A DNA stretch of 64,000 bases from Eretmocerus hayati (lineage: Eukaryota; Arthropoda; Insecta; Hymenoptera; Aphelinidae). Shown here in pieces: positions 23,753-35,512 of this stretch; positions within the stretch are counted from its first letter, which is position 1, and every line of letters begins with the position of its first letter. The stretch lies in contig CM056743.1 of NCBI GenBank assembly GCA_029851415.1, positions 75,351,186 to 75,415,185 on the forward strand, in the 5' to 3' direction. The notes beneath the pieces are model-generated. The model was not told where the DNA came from. It did not search any database and was given only the letters and a program-made list of their open reading frames with translations. Both the position numbers and the translations under genes were made by a program.

Positions 23753-25157
23753 GGACCGGAAAGTATATGGCAATGAAATTATTTTAAAGAGACTGATCGA
23801 TGAAATTTGCGCACTTCATGAAAAATCCAAGGAATACATAGTAGCGGGTGGAAAAATCAAAGTTCGTTTCATATTCACTCTTGTAACGGGTGATAACAAG
23901 GGGATGAACGAGATGTATGAATACGTTGCCTCATTCAGTAACACACATTGCTGTAGGATATGTTATGCCGGGCCGGACGAGATTAGATTTTTAATTCGGG
24001 AAAAGGTCGAACTGATTCGCACAAAAGAGCAACATGAAATAGACATCAAAAATCTGGAATGTGGCCTCTCAGAAAACATTTTTGATCTAAAAAAAATGAG
24101 CGCATTTGAAAGAATACCAGATCATGTACCATCTAATCGCATTAGTGCTGACATTATGCATGACGTAATGGAAGGCTCGGCAAATATAGCAATGGCAAAA
24201 ATCATTCTCACTCTGATTTCTTACGATGCAATAGATATCGACTTCATAAATGACATTCTGAAGACGACAGATTTTGGGTTCGAATCAACCAATGTACCTT
24301 TGCCTCTAAATTTGGAATATATCAAGACTCATCAAAAATTGAAAATGAATGCGAGCGAGTCGCTCTTCTTCTGCAGATATTTTGGCGTAATGGTGGGACA
24401 CAGAATTCCTGAGGATTCCGACTGGGAAATTTGGAGTTTGTATAAAAACTTACGTGAAATCGTTAGCATTATCACCAGCCCAGAGAATACCGATGGAGAT
24501 ATTGCACAGTTAGAAGATATTATCCCTGAATTCAACTCATTATTTATCAAGTACTATGATCATTTGACTTTCAAACTTCACATGGGAACCCATTACACCC
24601 GAATAATAAGGCGCAACGGACCTCTGTCAAAACTGAGTTCTTTGAGATTCGAATCTAATCACCGTGATATCAAAACAATTCTCTCTGCCATTTCATCTCA
24701 CATAAATATTCTCGTCAGTGCTGCGAAACGATTGCAATTGCGCTTGATGCATTACAAATACTGTAAATACAAAAATAGATATGTGACTTACGGATCGGAA
24801 ATTACCGATGATTGTATCAGCATGCATCTTCCAAAATCACGTATGGAAAGATCCTTCAATTCTATCAAAATCAACGATTTCACTTATGCTCAGGGCACTG
24901 TTATCGTAGCGGGCATTGATGGGACCGATGTTGAGTTCGGCGAGATAAAGAAAATACTCGAAATCGACGGGGAAATATATTTCCAGTACACGCCATTCTA
25001 CTCCCTCAGCTTCAGTCGTCACTATTTTGCTTTTATTGTCGTCCAAGACCGTGAAACGAAAAAATTGATAAAATATGATTCGATGCCAACGAGACTTCCA
25101 TGTTTACTGTATAAAAACAATCAAAAACTGCTTATTGCCACAAGATATCGTATATGA
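23721..25157 (+). CDS. CMC transposase, second catalytic part
   Basis: Continues the transposase. Family-typical blocks in order: KVYGNEIIL, FTLVTGDNKG (second catalytic Asp), SNTHCCRICYAG (Cys pair, zinc-binding), then a spacer with VPSNRISADIMHDVMEGS, KMNASESLFFCRYFGVMVG, HRIPEDSDWEIWSLY, HYTRIIRRNGPLSKL and LRFESNHRDIK, whose glutamate is the likely third catalytic residue. The C-terminal 130 residues resemble the trailing domain with an IYFQYTPFYSLSF motif. The frame is open from just after the in-frame TAG at 23718; no AUG is needed because this is a downstream exon. It has no internal stop and ends at 25157. Confidence 0.88.
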   Translation, partial: VPCIVNNYYTKDRKVYGNEIILKRLIDEICALHEKSKEYIVAGGKIKVRFIFTLVTGDNKGMNEMYEYVASFSNTHCCRICYAGPDEIRFLIREKVELIRTKEQHEIDIKNLECGLSENIFDLKKMSAFERIPDHVPSNRISADIMHDVMEGSANIAMAKIILTLISYDAIDIDFINDILKTTDFGFESTNVPLPLNLEYIKTHQKLKMNASESLFFCRYFGVMVGHRIPEDSDWEIWSLYKNLREIVSIITSPENTDGDIAQLEDIIPEFNSLFIKYYDHLTFKLHMGTHYTRIIRRNGPLSKLSSLRFESNHRDIKTILSAISSHINILVSAAKRLQLRLMHYKYCKYKNRYVTYGSEITDDCISMHLPKSRMERSFNSIKINDFTYAQGTVIVAGIDGTDVEFGEIKKILEIDGEIYFQYTPFYSLSFSRHYFAFIVVQDRETKKLIKYDSMPTRLPCLLYKNNQKLLIATRYRI

Positions 25158-26145
25158 ATCTGTTGTATGATATAAGTTATTTGATCTGGGATAAATAGAT
25201 CCATAAATAAATGCTATTCACTAAGTTGCTTCTCATTCACCCACATCATGAATAAAACATATTTACATTGTTATCTTTCTAGGTTTCTTCGGTGGGATTC
25301 AGGCCTCTGTATTTTTTGGATTTATGGCACAATTTTGCACTGTATCCATGTTTTAGCTTGGAGAAATTCAAACATTATTCGCTCAAAATTACATCATTCT
25401 ATCAGAGAATGAACTAAGAAAGTCTCTGCAGATCTATACAGATTTCATTTTTTTCAAATAAAGTCAAATTGAGTAACTTTGGTACACTGGGTGCAACTTT
25501 GGTACACCCCTGAAGAAAGACTATCAAAGCTGCGTTCGGCAAGGTGAATGGTTCTATCGGTCTGAAACTTATTCTCCCATCTTGACACGAGCATAGACAA
25601 TGTGTTGAGCCACCGTAGATCCCGCGTGGATGATTGTGGTCGTTTATCGAAGGTTATTCCGAAAAGGCCGATTTAGCAGCGATACGCGAGTCGTCCAGTT
25701 ATTGTACCTGGCAAGAAGTGTTCCGGAACGAACTACGTTCGTATAATACTACATTTCTATCACAAATCTCACCATATTTAAGAAACTATCATTACATTGG
25801 GGTATATGCAGCATTCGGAATTTTAATGAATAAAAAACAGGGAAAAAACCATGAAAAAGTGTACTAAAGTTACCCCACTCTAGGTAAGAAGCATGAGGAT
25901 AGGGTAACATGAGTACACCTCTGTATGATAGCTTCTTTTCAACTCATCTTGGGTCGATCGATGGTCTATGAGGTTCTAAAATGTTTCAAACAGCTTAAGT
26001 TGAGACTTCTGAACGATTCAAATTGATTAAATTGCCTGGTGGTGGGTAGAATTGAAATATTTTGTAAGGGTACCAAAATTGCCCGGCCGGAGTCTAACTC
26101 TGGTATACTTACGAAACTGATAACAGCTCCTGCTTAGACACATCA
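25158..26145. other. Downstream non-coding part of the CMC transposon
   Basis: No gene. It carries GTAACTTTGGTACACTGG-type motifs at 25470-25505, their inverted form near 25860-25885 (GTGTACTAAAGTTACCCC) and GTATACTTACGAAACT at 26103; related sequence lies at 13711-14110, suggesting dispersed MITE relics. Confidence 0.5.
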
Positions 26146-26990
26146 AATAAGGTAAGTGTATCCAACTTGCCTCTGTACCCAACTTGCCCCCATATGCCGA
26201 TCTCAGGAATAGGCGCTCGTTGACCTTTCCGCAATTTTTTTTTTACGTTTGTTATGTAAAAAATATGAGAAAATACGTAGTTTTCAACGACCCCGGATCA
26301 TTTCTGCGTTCTCCAGAAAATATAAAGTGAGTTTTCCATTCTTCGTGTTTGCACGGCTAAGAAATCACCGAGGAAATCACGTTCACTAAAACCGGTGCCA
26401 ATTTATTTTTATTCAACCAATCTTGACGTACCTTAGCGCATTCGATTCCTTGTCTCAATACCTTCAAAATCCGCTCTTTGAGGTTGCAGAACTCTGATTT
26501 GGAGCGATTTTATGTACAGAACACGAAGATGGTTTGAGAATCAAGAAGGCCGACATCGGAGTGTACCCAACATGTCCCCATATGGTTATCTCAGAAAGGC
26601 TTGCAGTATGACTTTTTTTACCACTCAGAACGTGTTTATCACGTCAAAATAGGTCGGAAACGATGTCTTGGGCCAGCTCAAAGCTACAAATGTCGCTGCA
26701 CGGTGATCAAAACGGATCAAAGCGATTTTATTCACTTCATCGCCGATTTACATTGTTCTAAATTATGGGGGCAAGTTGGGTACACACTTTTGTAAACTCT
26801 ATAAAATCACCTTTTGGGAGAATTCAAACAGTTCGGCTCCACTTCATCCAAATTGGACGTATCTTAGCTCATTTTAAAGGTCTTGAGACAAGCTTCAAAA
26901 TGAGTCAAAGTACGTGGGAAAAATTGAGATTAGCCAGAATTATTAAGAAAATGGCTTAATGGGGGCAAGTTGGGTACACTGACCTTAGAA
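26146..26990. repeat. MITE-like element with GTGTACCCAACTTGCC termini
   Basis: The left end reads AAGGTAAGTGTATCCAACTT then a second CTGTACCCAACTTGCCCCCA. The right end is its reverse complement, TGGGGGCAAGTTGGGTACAC then TGACCTT. TA flanks both ends. Internal copies of the same motif occur at about 26557 and 26766. No transposase is encoded, so it is non-autonomous if real. Confidence 0.6.
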
Positions 26991-28384
26991 CTTTGTAGCC
27001 CGTCAATCGATAGCTGTAACTGCAAGCTTTAGATTGATCTTTAATAGAAGTTGAATTAGTCAATGTATGTTGAAATGCCGAGCCAAACAAAATAAAAAGT
27101 AACAAAATCGCACCGAAATAACCCAATTTGACGAGTATCGCAATCCCGTGGATGAACAATTATTCATTTTTGCCAAATTAAATTGTAGTGAGTAAATGAT
27201 ATGATATGAGCAGAATCATCATACTATAGCAAGGCGGGTTGAGATATCAGTAATTCCGTTGAAAAAGTGATTTTCCGTGTTCCAAGTTCCCTCAAGTTTC
27301 TAAGGGTTAGAATATGCATTATAACAATTTTCTGGGGTGTATCCTATTGGTGCGCAACTATGCTAATAGTTTTTGAGTCGATTCTGACGTCCCCGTAATT
27401 TGTAGTGCCTCATAAAGGGCCGAAATGTCCATTCCGTCCCCTGTAGAAAACCTACCGTTGACTCTTGCATTCACTGCAACGCATATTCAGAGTCGAAAGC
27501 CCTCATGTGTATGCACTTCAATTTGTAGTATTTCAAACAACATATTCCACTACTTTGTGAATCCAAATTACTCGCTTAGTTTGCGCACGGACATCCGACA
27601 TTTTTAAGACGGGTTTGCACCGAAACTGCTCGCACAGCACTAATTAGGTCAGCAAAGTTCCCGATAGTCTATTGAGCCTTTCTAACCAATGAGGTTGATT
27701 TTTTGATACCCAAAGACACCTAATTCTCGCGCGACATAAACCGAAAGCCTGAATCCGTGGCCGAGTGCACCACATAAACGTGTTTTCCAAATGGCGCACA
27801 AAATTTTCGGTCCCCCATGTTGTGCTCCTCCCCAACGCGGTAAATGGTTTTATGGAACACATTTTCTTGAAATATTTAGTTGCATTGGATCAAATCTATG
27901 CGGAAAAGAGTTTACGATTAGTAAGCGAGCCGTGAGAATATTTCTAAGGCGAAATGTCAATTCCGTCCCCTTTACGACCCCTTAAACTACACACATCTTC
28001 GTTTGACTTTATTTTTGAGATACGTGGCTCTAGATACTTCTTTTTTGTGCCCAAACAAGTGTAAATCAACTGCTACGAGACACCGGAACTCGTCTAGGGC
28101 TAAAATAATTTTTTGACCCAAATCACTCCCTCTGACGATTTTCGCCCCAAAAAATCACACTTACGGTGGAATCTTTCATATACTCTCATCGGTGTTTCAC
28201 GGGTCGAATTATAAAGAAAAACTACCATTCATCCCACGTGAATATTTTAATGAATACAAGAATACTCTGTTATTCGTTGAAACCTTCACGACACGTAGTG
28301 TATGTATATAACGAATTGGTGCGTTAAAAGAATATATACGACAGGCGCGGTGAAAGATACGCGCCGCTCGAATGATTGCACGAA
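26991..28384. other. Non-coding right part of the CMC transposon
   Basis: No supported gene. The block GAAATGTCCATTCCGTCCCC at 27422 recurs, with one base changed (GAAATGTCAATTCCGTCCCC), at 27952 in the same orientation. Confidence 0.5.
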
Positions 28385-28587
28385 CAGTTCGCCGGCGAAC
28401 GAGGCTTAGGTTCTCGCCGCTCGGAAAAAATCCGGGCAGCTAAAACATAATCGCATTCGTCAAGCTGGAAACGTATTGCCCCTCTCTTCTCTTGTGCACA
28501 TATATATTCCTCAGCGCCTCTCATTTCTCCTGGCGCGCATGACTAAAGAGAGACGCTACGATATTACCTCGTTTTGTTTCTTCCGTG
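28385..28587 (-). repeat. Right terminal inverted repeat of the CMC transposon
   Basis: Reverse complement of the left terminus: it ends CTCGTTTTGTTTCTTCCGTG at 28587 and is followed by the TA duplication and resumed satellite. The subterminal GGATTTTTTCCGAGCGG block is conserved in inverted orientation. Confidence 0.9.
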
Positions 28588-31500
28588 TATGAATCCGATC
28601 AAAATCATGAATTCTCGAGGTGTAATCGCGAATGTGCCACCTCAAACACAATGGAGTTACCTTCCTCCATCGACAATGAACTATTTCCCGTGTTCCGGGA
28701 GTGCGTAGACAGACCTGCTGGATTCTGAGGTCGGTTGTAGCGAGTCTTGCGGTCGGATTCCATGCAAAACCCAGTGAATCCGATGAAAATCATGAAATCT
28801 CGAGGTGTAGTCGCCAATGTGCCACCTCGATCACAATGGGGTTACCTCCCTACGTCATCAACCAACTATTTGGCGTGTTTCAGAAGTGTGTCGATACACC
28901 TGCTGGTCTTTGAGACCGGTTATAGCGAGTCTTAGGGGAAATTCCCGTGCAGAGCTGAGTGAATCCGATAAGAATAATGTAATCTCGAGGTCTAACCGTG
29001 AATGTGCCAACTTGATCACAATGGGGTTACCTTCTCCTATCATCAATCAACTATCTGCCGTGTTTCAGGAGTGCAAAGAAACACCTGCTGGACTCTGAGA
29101 CCGGTTATAGCGAGTCCCGGGGTCATATATTGTGCAAAGCCCTATGAATGCGATCAAAATCATGAATTCTCGACGTGTAATCGCGAATGTGCCACCTCGT
29201 TCACAATGGAGTCACCTCTCTACATCATCAATCAACTATTTGCCGTGTTCCAGAAGACTGTAGACAGACCTGCTGGATTCTGAGGCCGGTTGTAGCGAGT
29301 CTTGCGGTCGGTTTCGATGAAAAACCCTGTGAATCCGATAAAAATCATGAAATCTGGAGCTGTAATCGTAGTTGTGCCAACTCAAACAAAATGGAGTTAC
29401 TCTCCCCTATCAATAATCAACTATTCGCCGTATTCCAGAAGTGCGTGGACAGACCTGCTGGACTCTGAGACCGGTTACAGCGAGTCTTGCGTTCGGATTC
29501 CATGCAAAACCCTGTGAATCCGATGAAAATCATGTAATCTCGAGGCGTTATCGCAGATGTGTCACCTCGATCACATTGGGGTTACCTCCCTACATCATAA
29601 ACCAACCATTTGGCGTGTTCCAGAAGTGTGTCGATACACCTGCTGGACTCTGAGGCCGGTTATAGCGAGTCTCGGGGTCATATTCCGTGCAAAGCCCTAT
29701 GAATCCGATCAGAATCATGAATTCTTGAGGTGTCATCGGGAATGTGCCACCTCGATCACAATTGGGTTACCTTTCTCCATCACCAATGAACTATTTGCCG
29801 TGTCCCAGAAGTCTGTAGACAGGATGGCTAAACTCGGGGGCCGGTTGTAGCGAGTCTTTCGGTCGGATTCCATGCGAAACCCTCTGAATCCGATAAAAAT
29901 CATGAAATCTCGAGGTGTTATCGCAAATGTTTCACCTCGATCACAATGGCTTCACCTTCCTTCATCATCAGGAAACTAGTCGTCGTGTTCCGGGAGTTCG
30001 TAGACATACCTGCTGCACTCTGAGACCGGTTGTAGCGAGCCTGGGGGTCATATTCCGTGCATAGCCCTATGAATGCGATCAAAATCATGAATTCTCGAGG
30101 TGTGATCGCGAATGTCCCACCTCGATCACAATGGCATTACCTCCCTCCATCATCAATGAACTATTTGCCGTGTTCCGGGAATGTGTAGACAGACCGGCTA
30201 GACTCTGAGGCCGTTTATAGCGAGTCTTGCTGTCGGATTCCATGCAAAACCCTGTGGATCCGATAGAAATCATGGAATCTTGAGGTGTAATCGCGAATGT
30301 CCACCTCGATCACATTGAGGTTACCTTCCTACATCATGAACCAACTATTTGCCGTGTTCCAGGAGTGCGTAGATACACCAGCTGGACTCTGAGGCCGGTT
30401 ATAGCGAGTCTTGGAGCCATATTTCGTGCAAAAACCCTATGAATCCGATCAAAATCATGAATTCTCGAGGGGTAATCGCGGATGTGCCACCTCGAACACA
30501 ATGGCGTTACCTTCCTCCATCGACGATGAAATATTTACCGTGTTCCGGGAGTACGTAGACAGACCTGCTGGACTCCGAGACCGGTTATAGCGAGCCTTGG
30601 GGTCATATTCCGTGCAAAGCCCTATGAATGCGATCAAAATCATGAATTCTGGAGGTGTGATCGCGAATGTCCCACCTCGACCACAACGGGGTTACCTTCC
30701 TACATCATGAACCAACTATTTGCCGTGTTCCAGGAGTTTGTAGATACACCTGCTGGACTCTGAGGCCGGTTATAGCGAGTCTTGGGGTCATATTCCGTGC
30801 AATGCCCTATGAATGCGATCAAAATCATGAATTCTCGAGGTGTGATCGCGAATGTCCCATTTCGATCACAATGGGGTTACCTTCCTCCATCATTAATGAA
30901 CTATTTGCCATGTTCCGGGAGTACGTAGACAGACCTGCTGGATTCTGAGGCCGGTTGTAGCGAGTCTTGCGGTCGGATTCCATGCAAAACCCGGTGAATC
31001 CGATGAATATCATGGATTCTCGAGGTGTAATCGCAAATTTGTCACCTCGATCACAATGAGGTCACCTTCCTACATTATGAACCAACTATTCGCCGTGTTC
31101 CAGCAGTGCGTAGATACACCAGCTGGACTCTGAGGCCAGTTATAGCGAGTCTTGGGGTCATTTTCCTCGCAAAGCCCCATGAATGCGATCAAAATCATGA
31201 TTTCTCGAGGTGTGATCGCGAATGTCCCACCTCGATCACAACGGGGTTACCTTCCTACATCATGAACCAACTATTTGCCGTGTTCCAGGAGTTTGTAGAT
31301 ACACCTGCTGGACTCTGAGGCCGGTTATAGCGAGTCTTGGGGTCATATTCCATGCAAAACCCTGTGAATCCGATGAAAATCATGAAATCTCGAGGTGTAA
31401 TTGCCAATGTGTCACCTCGATCACGATGGGGTTACTCTCCCACGTCATCAACCAACTATTTGGCGTGTTTGTGAACTGTGTCGATACACCTGCTGGACTC

Positions 31501-31643
31501 TGAGACTGGTTTTAGCGAGTCTTGGGGGAAATATCCGTGCAGAGCTTAGTGAATCCGATCAAAATGATGTAATCCCGAGTTCTAACCGTGAATGTGCCAA
31601 CTTGATCACAATGGGGTTACCCTCTCCTATCATCAATCAACCT
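28588..31643 (+). repeat. 185-bp satellite array, block B
   Basis: Same monomer and strand as block A. It resumes mid-monomer right after the transposon's TA duplication and is cut mid-monomer by the LTR element, whose 5-bp duplication CAACC is 31639-31643. About 16.5 monomers. Confidence 0.96.
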
Positions 31644-32389
31644 GTGACGGGGTAATTCGTCACACGCGAGTCGAAGCATAAATTCATATTCGAATAGACT
31701 ATTAGCCACGAGAGAGGGGAGAGAGAGAAGAAAGAGAGCAAAGGGACAGCTGTCGTCGTGGGGACGAGCAGCTTGCCGCGAGGCGCGAGAGCGAACGGAT
31801 GATCTATCCGACGGATCGAAAAATAACGCGACGCGCGCGACATGGGTGTGAGATTGTGTGTGTGCCGACCTTGGCCCCGGTCGACGGCCACGCGCGTGTG
31901 TGCTGCAGAGTGACGCCCCGGGATCATCGCCGAGTAGCCGACCGGTCCGAGCCCGGGATCCAGGGCAAACACGCTGTCCATCCTCGGGATATGTCGGCCC
32001 GGGTGCGAGGCACCGGCTTGCGCCGTGCGAGACATGTGTGTGCAGGAATGGTGAGTCTCTCTCCCCCTAGTGCGCTCTCTCTCTCTCACGTGCGTTATAG
32101 GTATCATTCGCTCGCGTTACTAAACGCGACTTTATAGACTAATTGTATGAATCTTTTGTTCATTTTGTATTAATAAATTATTCGAAGGTTACGGAGAAGT
32201 AACCCACAGTAAACAGAAATTACCGAGTTCGATTCATTTATTTAGTTCAACTCTACATATAATGATATAGATATATATATATATATATATATATAGACGA
32301 AGACGAATATATCCCAGAAAATTCCTCATCCCTTTAGGATGAGAGATAGCAGATATGGGTAATCAATGAGAGGCTCGTTACCCTATCTC
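31644..32389 (+). repeat. 5' LTR of the Ty3-type element
   Basis: Starts TGTGACGGGGTAATTCGTCA and ends TTACCCTATCTC. It holds an AATAAATTATTCG stretch near 32170 and an (AT)n microsatellite near 32266-32295. An open frame of about 110 codons in it (31799-32137) is repeated in the 3' LTR and has no known content. Confidence 0.93.
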
Positions 32390-32391
32390 AT

Positions 32392-32404
32392 TGGCGCCCA
32401 ACGT
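32392..32404 (+). promoter_or_regulatory. Primer-binding site, tRNA-Lys type
   Basis: TGGCGCCCAACGT lies two bases after the LTR. It is complementary to the 3' end of insect tRNA-Lys(CUU), as remembered from Drosophila. It would prime minus-strand DNA synthesis. Confidence 0.85.
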
Positions 32405-33079
32405 TTAATTAATTATTGTACTCTGAAATTCTAAGTAACGCGTTTCGCGCGCAAAATTTGGAGCAATAGCTCAATTTCATCCGAAAAAGCGTTACAAGAA
32501 ATGAAAAAGAGTGCAGTAATTAAAAATCCACCCCAAAATCGAGCCTAAAAATTCTAAAATGAGTAAAGTAGTCAATTTTCAGTTAAAATCGTTAGAATTT
32601 TTTGAATCTATGTAAAAATTTGCGAGACATGGAATCGATAGAAAGCGCGCCAAGGCCAAGCTTAGCCGGCAAAAGTTAGAGTCAAGTACCTCACGCGTAA
32701 ATATAAGATCGCGTGATGCGTATATAGATAGACCAAGCTCCGTAAGCGTCAACACAAGTCGATGGGAGTTTTTTTTCATGAGTGAGAATCAAATTAGTTT
32801 GAATTTTCAACAGCCGGAAAGGTTAATAGAAATAAATACAGATATAGATTTAGCATTTAAATTTTGCCTCGACCAGTTTTTACGCTTGCGTCTGACCAAT
32901 TTTTAATGATATGAGAATAAGATATGAGAATATTTTGCATGATAGAATAATGAATAATTGCGTGATTCTCACACGCGTGATATTGAAGTGATGAGTTTTT
33001 TTAAGAGAGTAGACATTTCTGATTTCTGGCCCGTCTGAATTTTTAAGAAGTGAGAAATATTTTCTTTCTTTGTGATAAA

Positions 33080-35512
33080 ATGGCGGGAGCTCACATGGAT
33101 AGCCACATAGTGGACGATTTCATCAATAATATTGATGAAGAATCGCTAGATGAGGCCTTGGGTGAACTCTTGCTCTCGCGTGAAGGAACATTTAGGGCGC
33201 GAATAGAACGGTTGCGTAGACGCGTTCGCGGCGAATATAACGAGACAGATTTCGATCAATATTTATCGATGGATCTGGCTGAATTAGAAGTCGCGCGGAT
33301 GGAGGCTTTGCCGAGATTTTTACGCAAGACCACACAGACAGTTCATGATAGGCGTTCAATCCTCAATAGATATGAGGAGGACGATATTTTTGCGAATAAT
33401 ATAAATGATGAAAATGTGACTAGGCGCAATCACCGAGTGCGAAGAAGCTCATTACGCGATGAATTAGCGGATGTGCAAGCGAATGCACAACGGCGATCAG
33501 CGTTAGCCCAAAATGACGCGCGCCCGGAAATTCAAAAAGCTAACGAACCGCCAATTAAATTTATTACGTTGCGAGATGAAAATGGCAGGTTATATGAAAT
33601 TCCTATGCAGATCGCGGATAGTTGGAAAAATTCGCCAGACCGCGAAAATGCTGAAAATCAAATCATCCGGGAGAATATTTTAGATCAGACGGTGCGTTTT
33701 CAAAATAGTGCGAGATCGAGCGCGCCATTACAATCGAATACCCAACGACAAGCGAAAGAGCCAAGCACTGAGCCACACAGTAACACGCACACAACGACAG
33801 ATTCGAACAGACCCAAAAGGCGTAGTCAAATTTTACGCGAGCAATTACAGCAAGCATTATTAGAAGAGGAATATGAATCGTGCGGTGTTAGGAATAAGTC
33901 ATATAAGGGCAATGAAACGGGGCAAATCGAGGACGACGAGGGAATTTCTTCTAGCGATAGTGAGAATGAAAATTCTCAGAACCAAGGGGAAAATCTGAGA
34001 CCCTCTTTGCCAAGACTCAGCGGCCATTCGCGCGTGAGTTGGGCAGCGGACGTGAATCAGGCACCGCAGCCGAATAACACGCAACAAACACAAGCAGCTC
34101 GTTCAGATTTTCACGCACATACACAAAATAGAAATGAGAGAAATACAGCTGAGACGAGAGATCTCACGCGTACAGTAAAATCATGGAATCTTAGATTTTC
34201 AGGTTCAGCAAATCAGAGTTTAGAAGAATTTTTGATTAAAGTCGATGAACACAGAATGGTGGCAGGCATGTCCGAGAATGATATTTTACGCGCAGTAGCG
34301 GTGCTGTTGAGCGGCCCAGCGTTAAATTTGTATCGGTTACGCGGTAGTAGCTGGAATTCTTGGAAAGATGCGGTTACTTGTTTCCGCGCGCATTACCAGG
34401 ACGAAAAATATTCCGAACGGTTGGCAGACGAAGCACGCGCACGATTACAGAAAGACGATGAGCCAGTTCACGAAGACATCACAGCGATGCGCCTAATTTT
34501 TAACAGAATGCCGGAACCTCCACCCGAATCGAAACAGGTTGAACGTATTTACTATAATATGAGAAAAGATTTTCACCCTTTGATGCGTCGATATTTGCAC
34601 GCGGGTATTGAGAAATTTTCCAGACAAGCTACCGAGCTTGGAAAAGCTTTTGATGCGGGCAAAAATCAGGCACTCGTTCAGGGTAATAAGAAAGAGGCTC
34701 GTTACCCTATCTCATTGGCATATAAGGCTATATAAAGCTATAAGAAAGAGGACGAAAAATCGAGTTCGCAGAAGCCCAAGAATTCGAATCAAAATTCAAA
34801 AGAGACTCAAATTTCCAGTCAAGAGAAAGAGAAAAAATCGGAATCTGAAAAGGAGACGATAGATTTAGCAACCGTCGAAGTAACAACTATGTCAGACGTT
34901 GCAAAATTAATGAATATTCAAATTCAGAAATCACGAGGAGAACTCTTACCGAAGCCGAACGGTCAAAACGCGAATCAGAGCAATAACGCGCAAAATTCAA
35001 ATCAAAATAACGGGCAAGGTCGAAATAGAAGTCGACGTAGAGATCGAGGCGATCGGGGAGGCAATATTAACAACAATGGCAACGGTGGCAATGGCCAGCA
35101 GCAGGGTGCTCAAGCGGGGCCACCACCTCAAAATTTCCAAAATACCTATCCTCAGCAACAAAATTTTCAGACGCGTGAATTTTACGCGAATAACAACGGT
35201 CAAAATCAAAGTCAAAATAATCAATATCAGAATCAGAATAGAGGTTACAATGGCAATTACAATAATAATTACCAAAACAATTATCCAAGAGGAGGTTATA
35301 GAGGAAATCGAGGAGGCGGTTATCGCGGGGGTTACCGTGGTAGAGGTTATGGTGGATATTATAACAATGGCTATTATAATAATTACCAGAATCAGGGTCA
35401 ACCGCCACCAATACAACAACAAAATGCGCCGGTTAATGCAGTGAATTTACAAGAAAACGCACCCGCGGCCAAACCAGCAGCCGATGCGGGAAACGCGAAA
35501 CCAGCGGCGTAA
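33080..35512 (+). pseudogene. gag: gag of the Ty3-type element, interrupted by a 54-bp insert
   Basis: Starts at ATG 33080. The first 370 residues are acidic and Arg-rich with no known fold. A capsid-like region follows (about 34160-34680), with WNLRFSGSANQSLEEFL, LSGPALNLYR and HYQDEKYSERL, as in Ty3-type capsids. The end is Asn/Gln-rich with an RGG/GYR-rich tail (35280-35380) in place of CCHC zinc knuckles, a plausible RNA-binding alternative. A TAA at 34733-34735 stops the frame inside a 54-bp insert. The frame before and after is the same phase, so this insert is the only break. Gag ends with TAA at 35510-35512, and pol is in the -1 frame relative to it. Confidence 0.85.
34686..34751 (+). 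repeat. Insert in gag carrying a copy of the LTR/PBS junction
   Basis: A 12-bp direct repeat ATAAGAAAGAGG (34686-34697 and 34740-34751) brackets the event, offset 54 bp. Between them, AGGCTCGTTACCCTATCTCA and TTGGC match the end of the 5' LTR plus the start of the primer site (32371-32395). The rest (ATATAAGGCTATATAAAGCT) is of unknown origin. The insert brings in the TAA that stops gag. Confidence 0.88.

Larger units (their letters stand above)
9142..28587 (+). mobile_element. CMC-superfamily (CACTA/EnSpm-like) DNA transposon, 19.4 kb
   Basis: The element interrupts one satellite monomer. Its ends are inverted repeats starting CACGGAAGAAACAAAACGAG, flanked by TA on both sides (9140-9141 and 28588-28589), and the satellite reads through if one TA and the element are removed. 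Inside is a transposase with the conserved blocks of CACTA-type enzymes, which agrees with the CAC-type termini and the 2-bp duplication. Gene order on the + strand is an unidentified spliced gene, then the transposase. A LINE and several foldback repeats are nested within, which explains the unusual length. The split transposase and the nested insertions suggest it is no longer autonomous, though splicing cannot be excluded. Confidence 0.9.

Noticed and set aside
31799..32137. A 112-codon frame in the LTRs
   Set aside because: Present in both LTRs but with no recognised content and overlapping frames on both strands; treated as LTR sequence.
34997..35444. Hydrophobic and basic frames overlapping gag's RGG tail
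   Set aside because: Opposite-strand or shifted readings of a low-complexity coding stretch.
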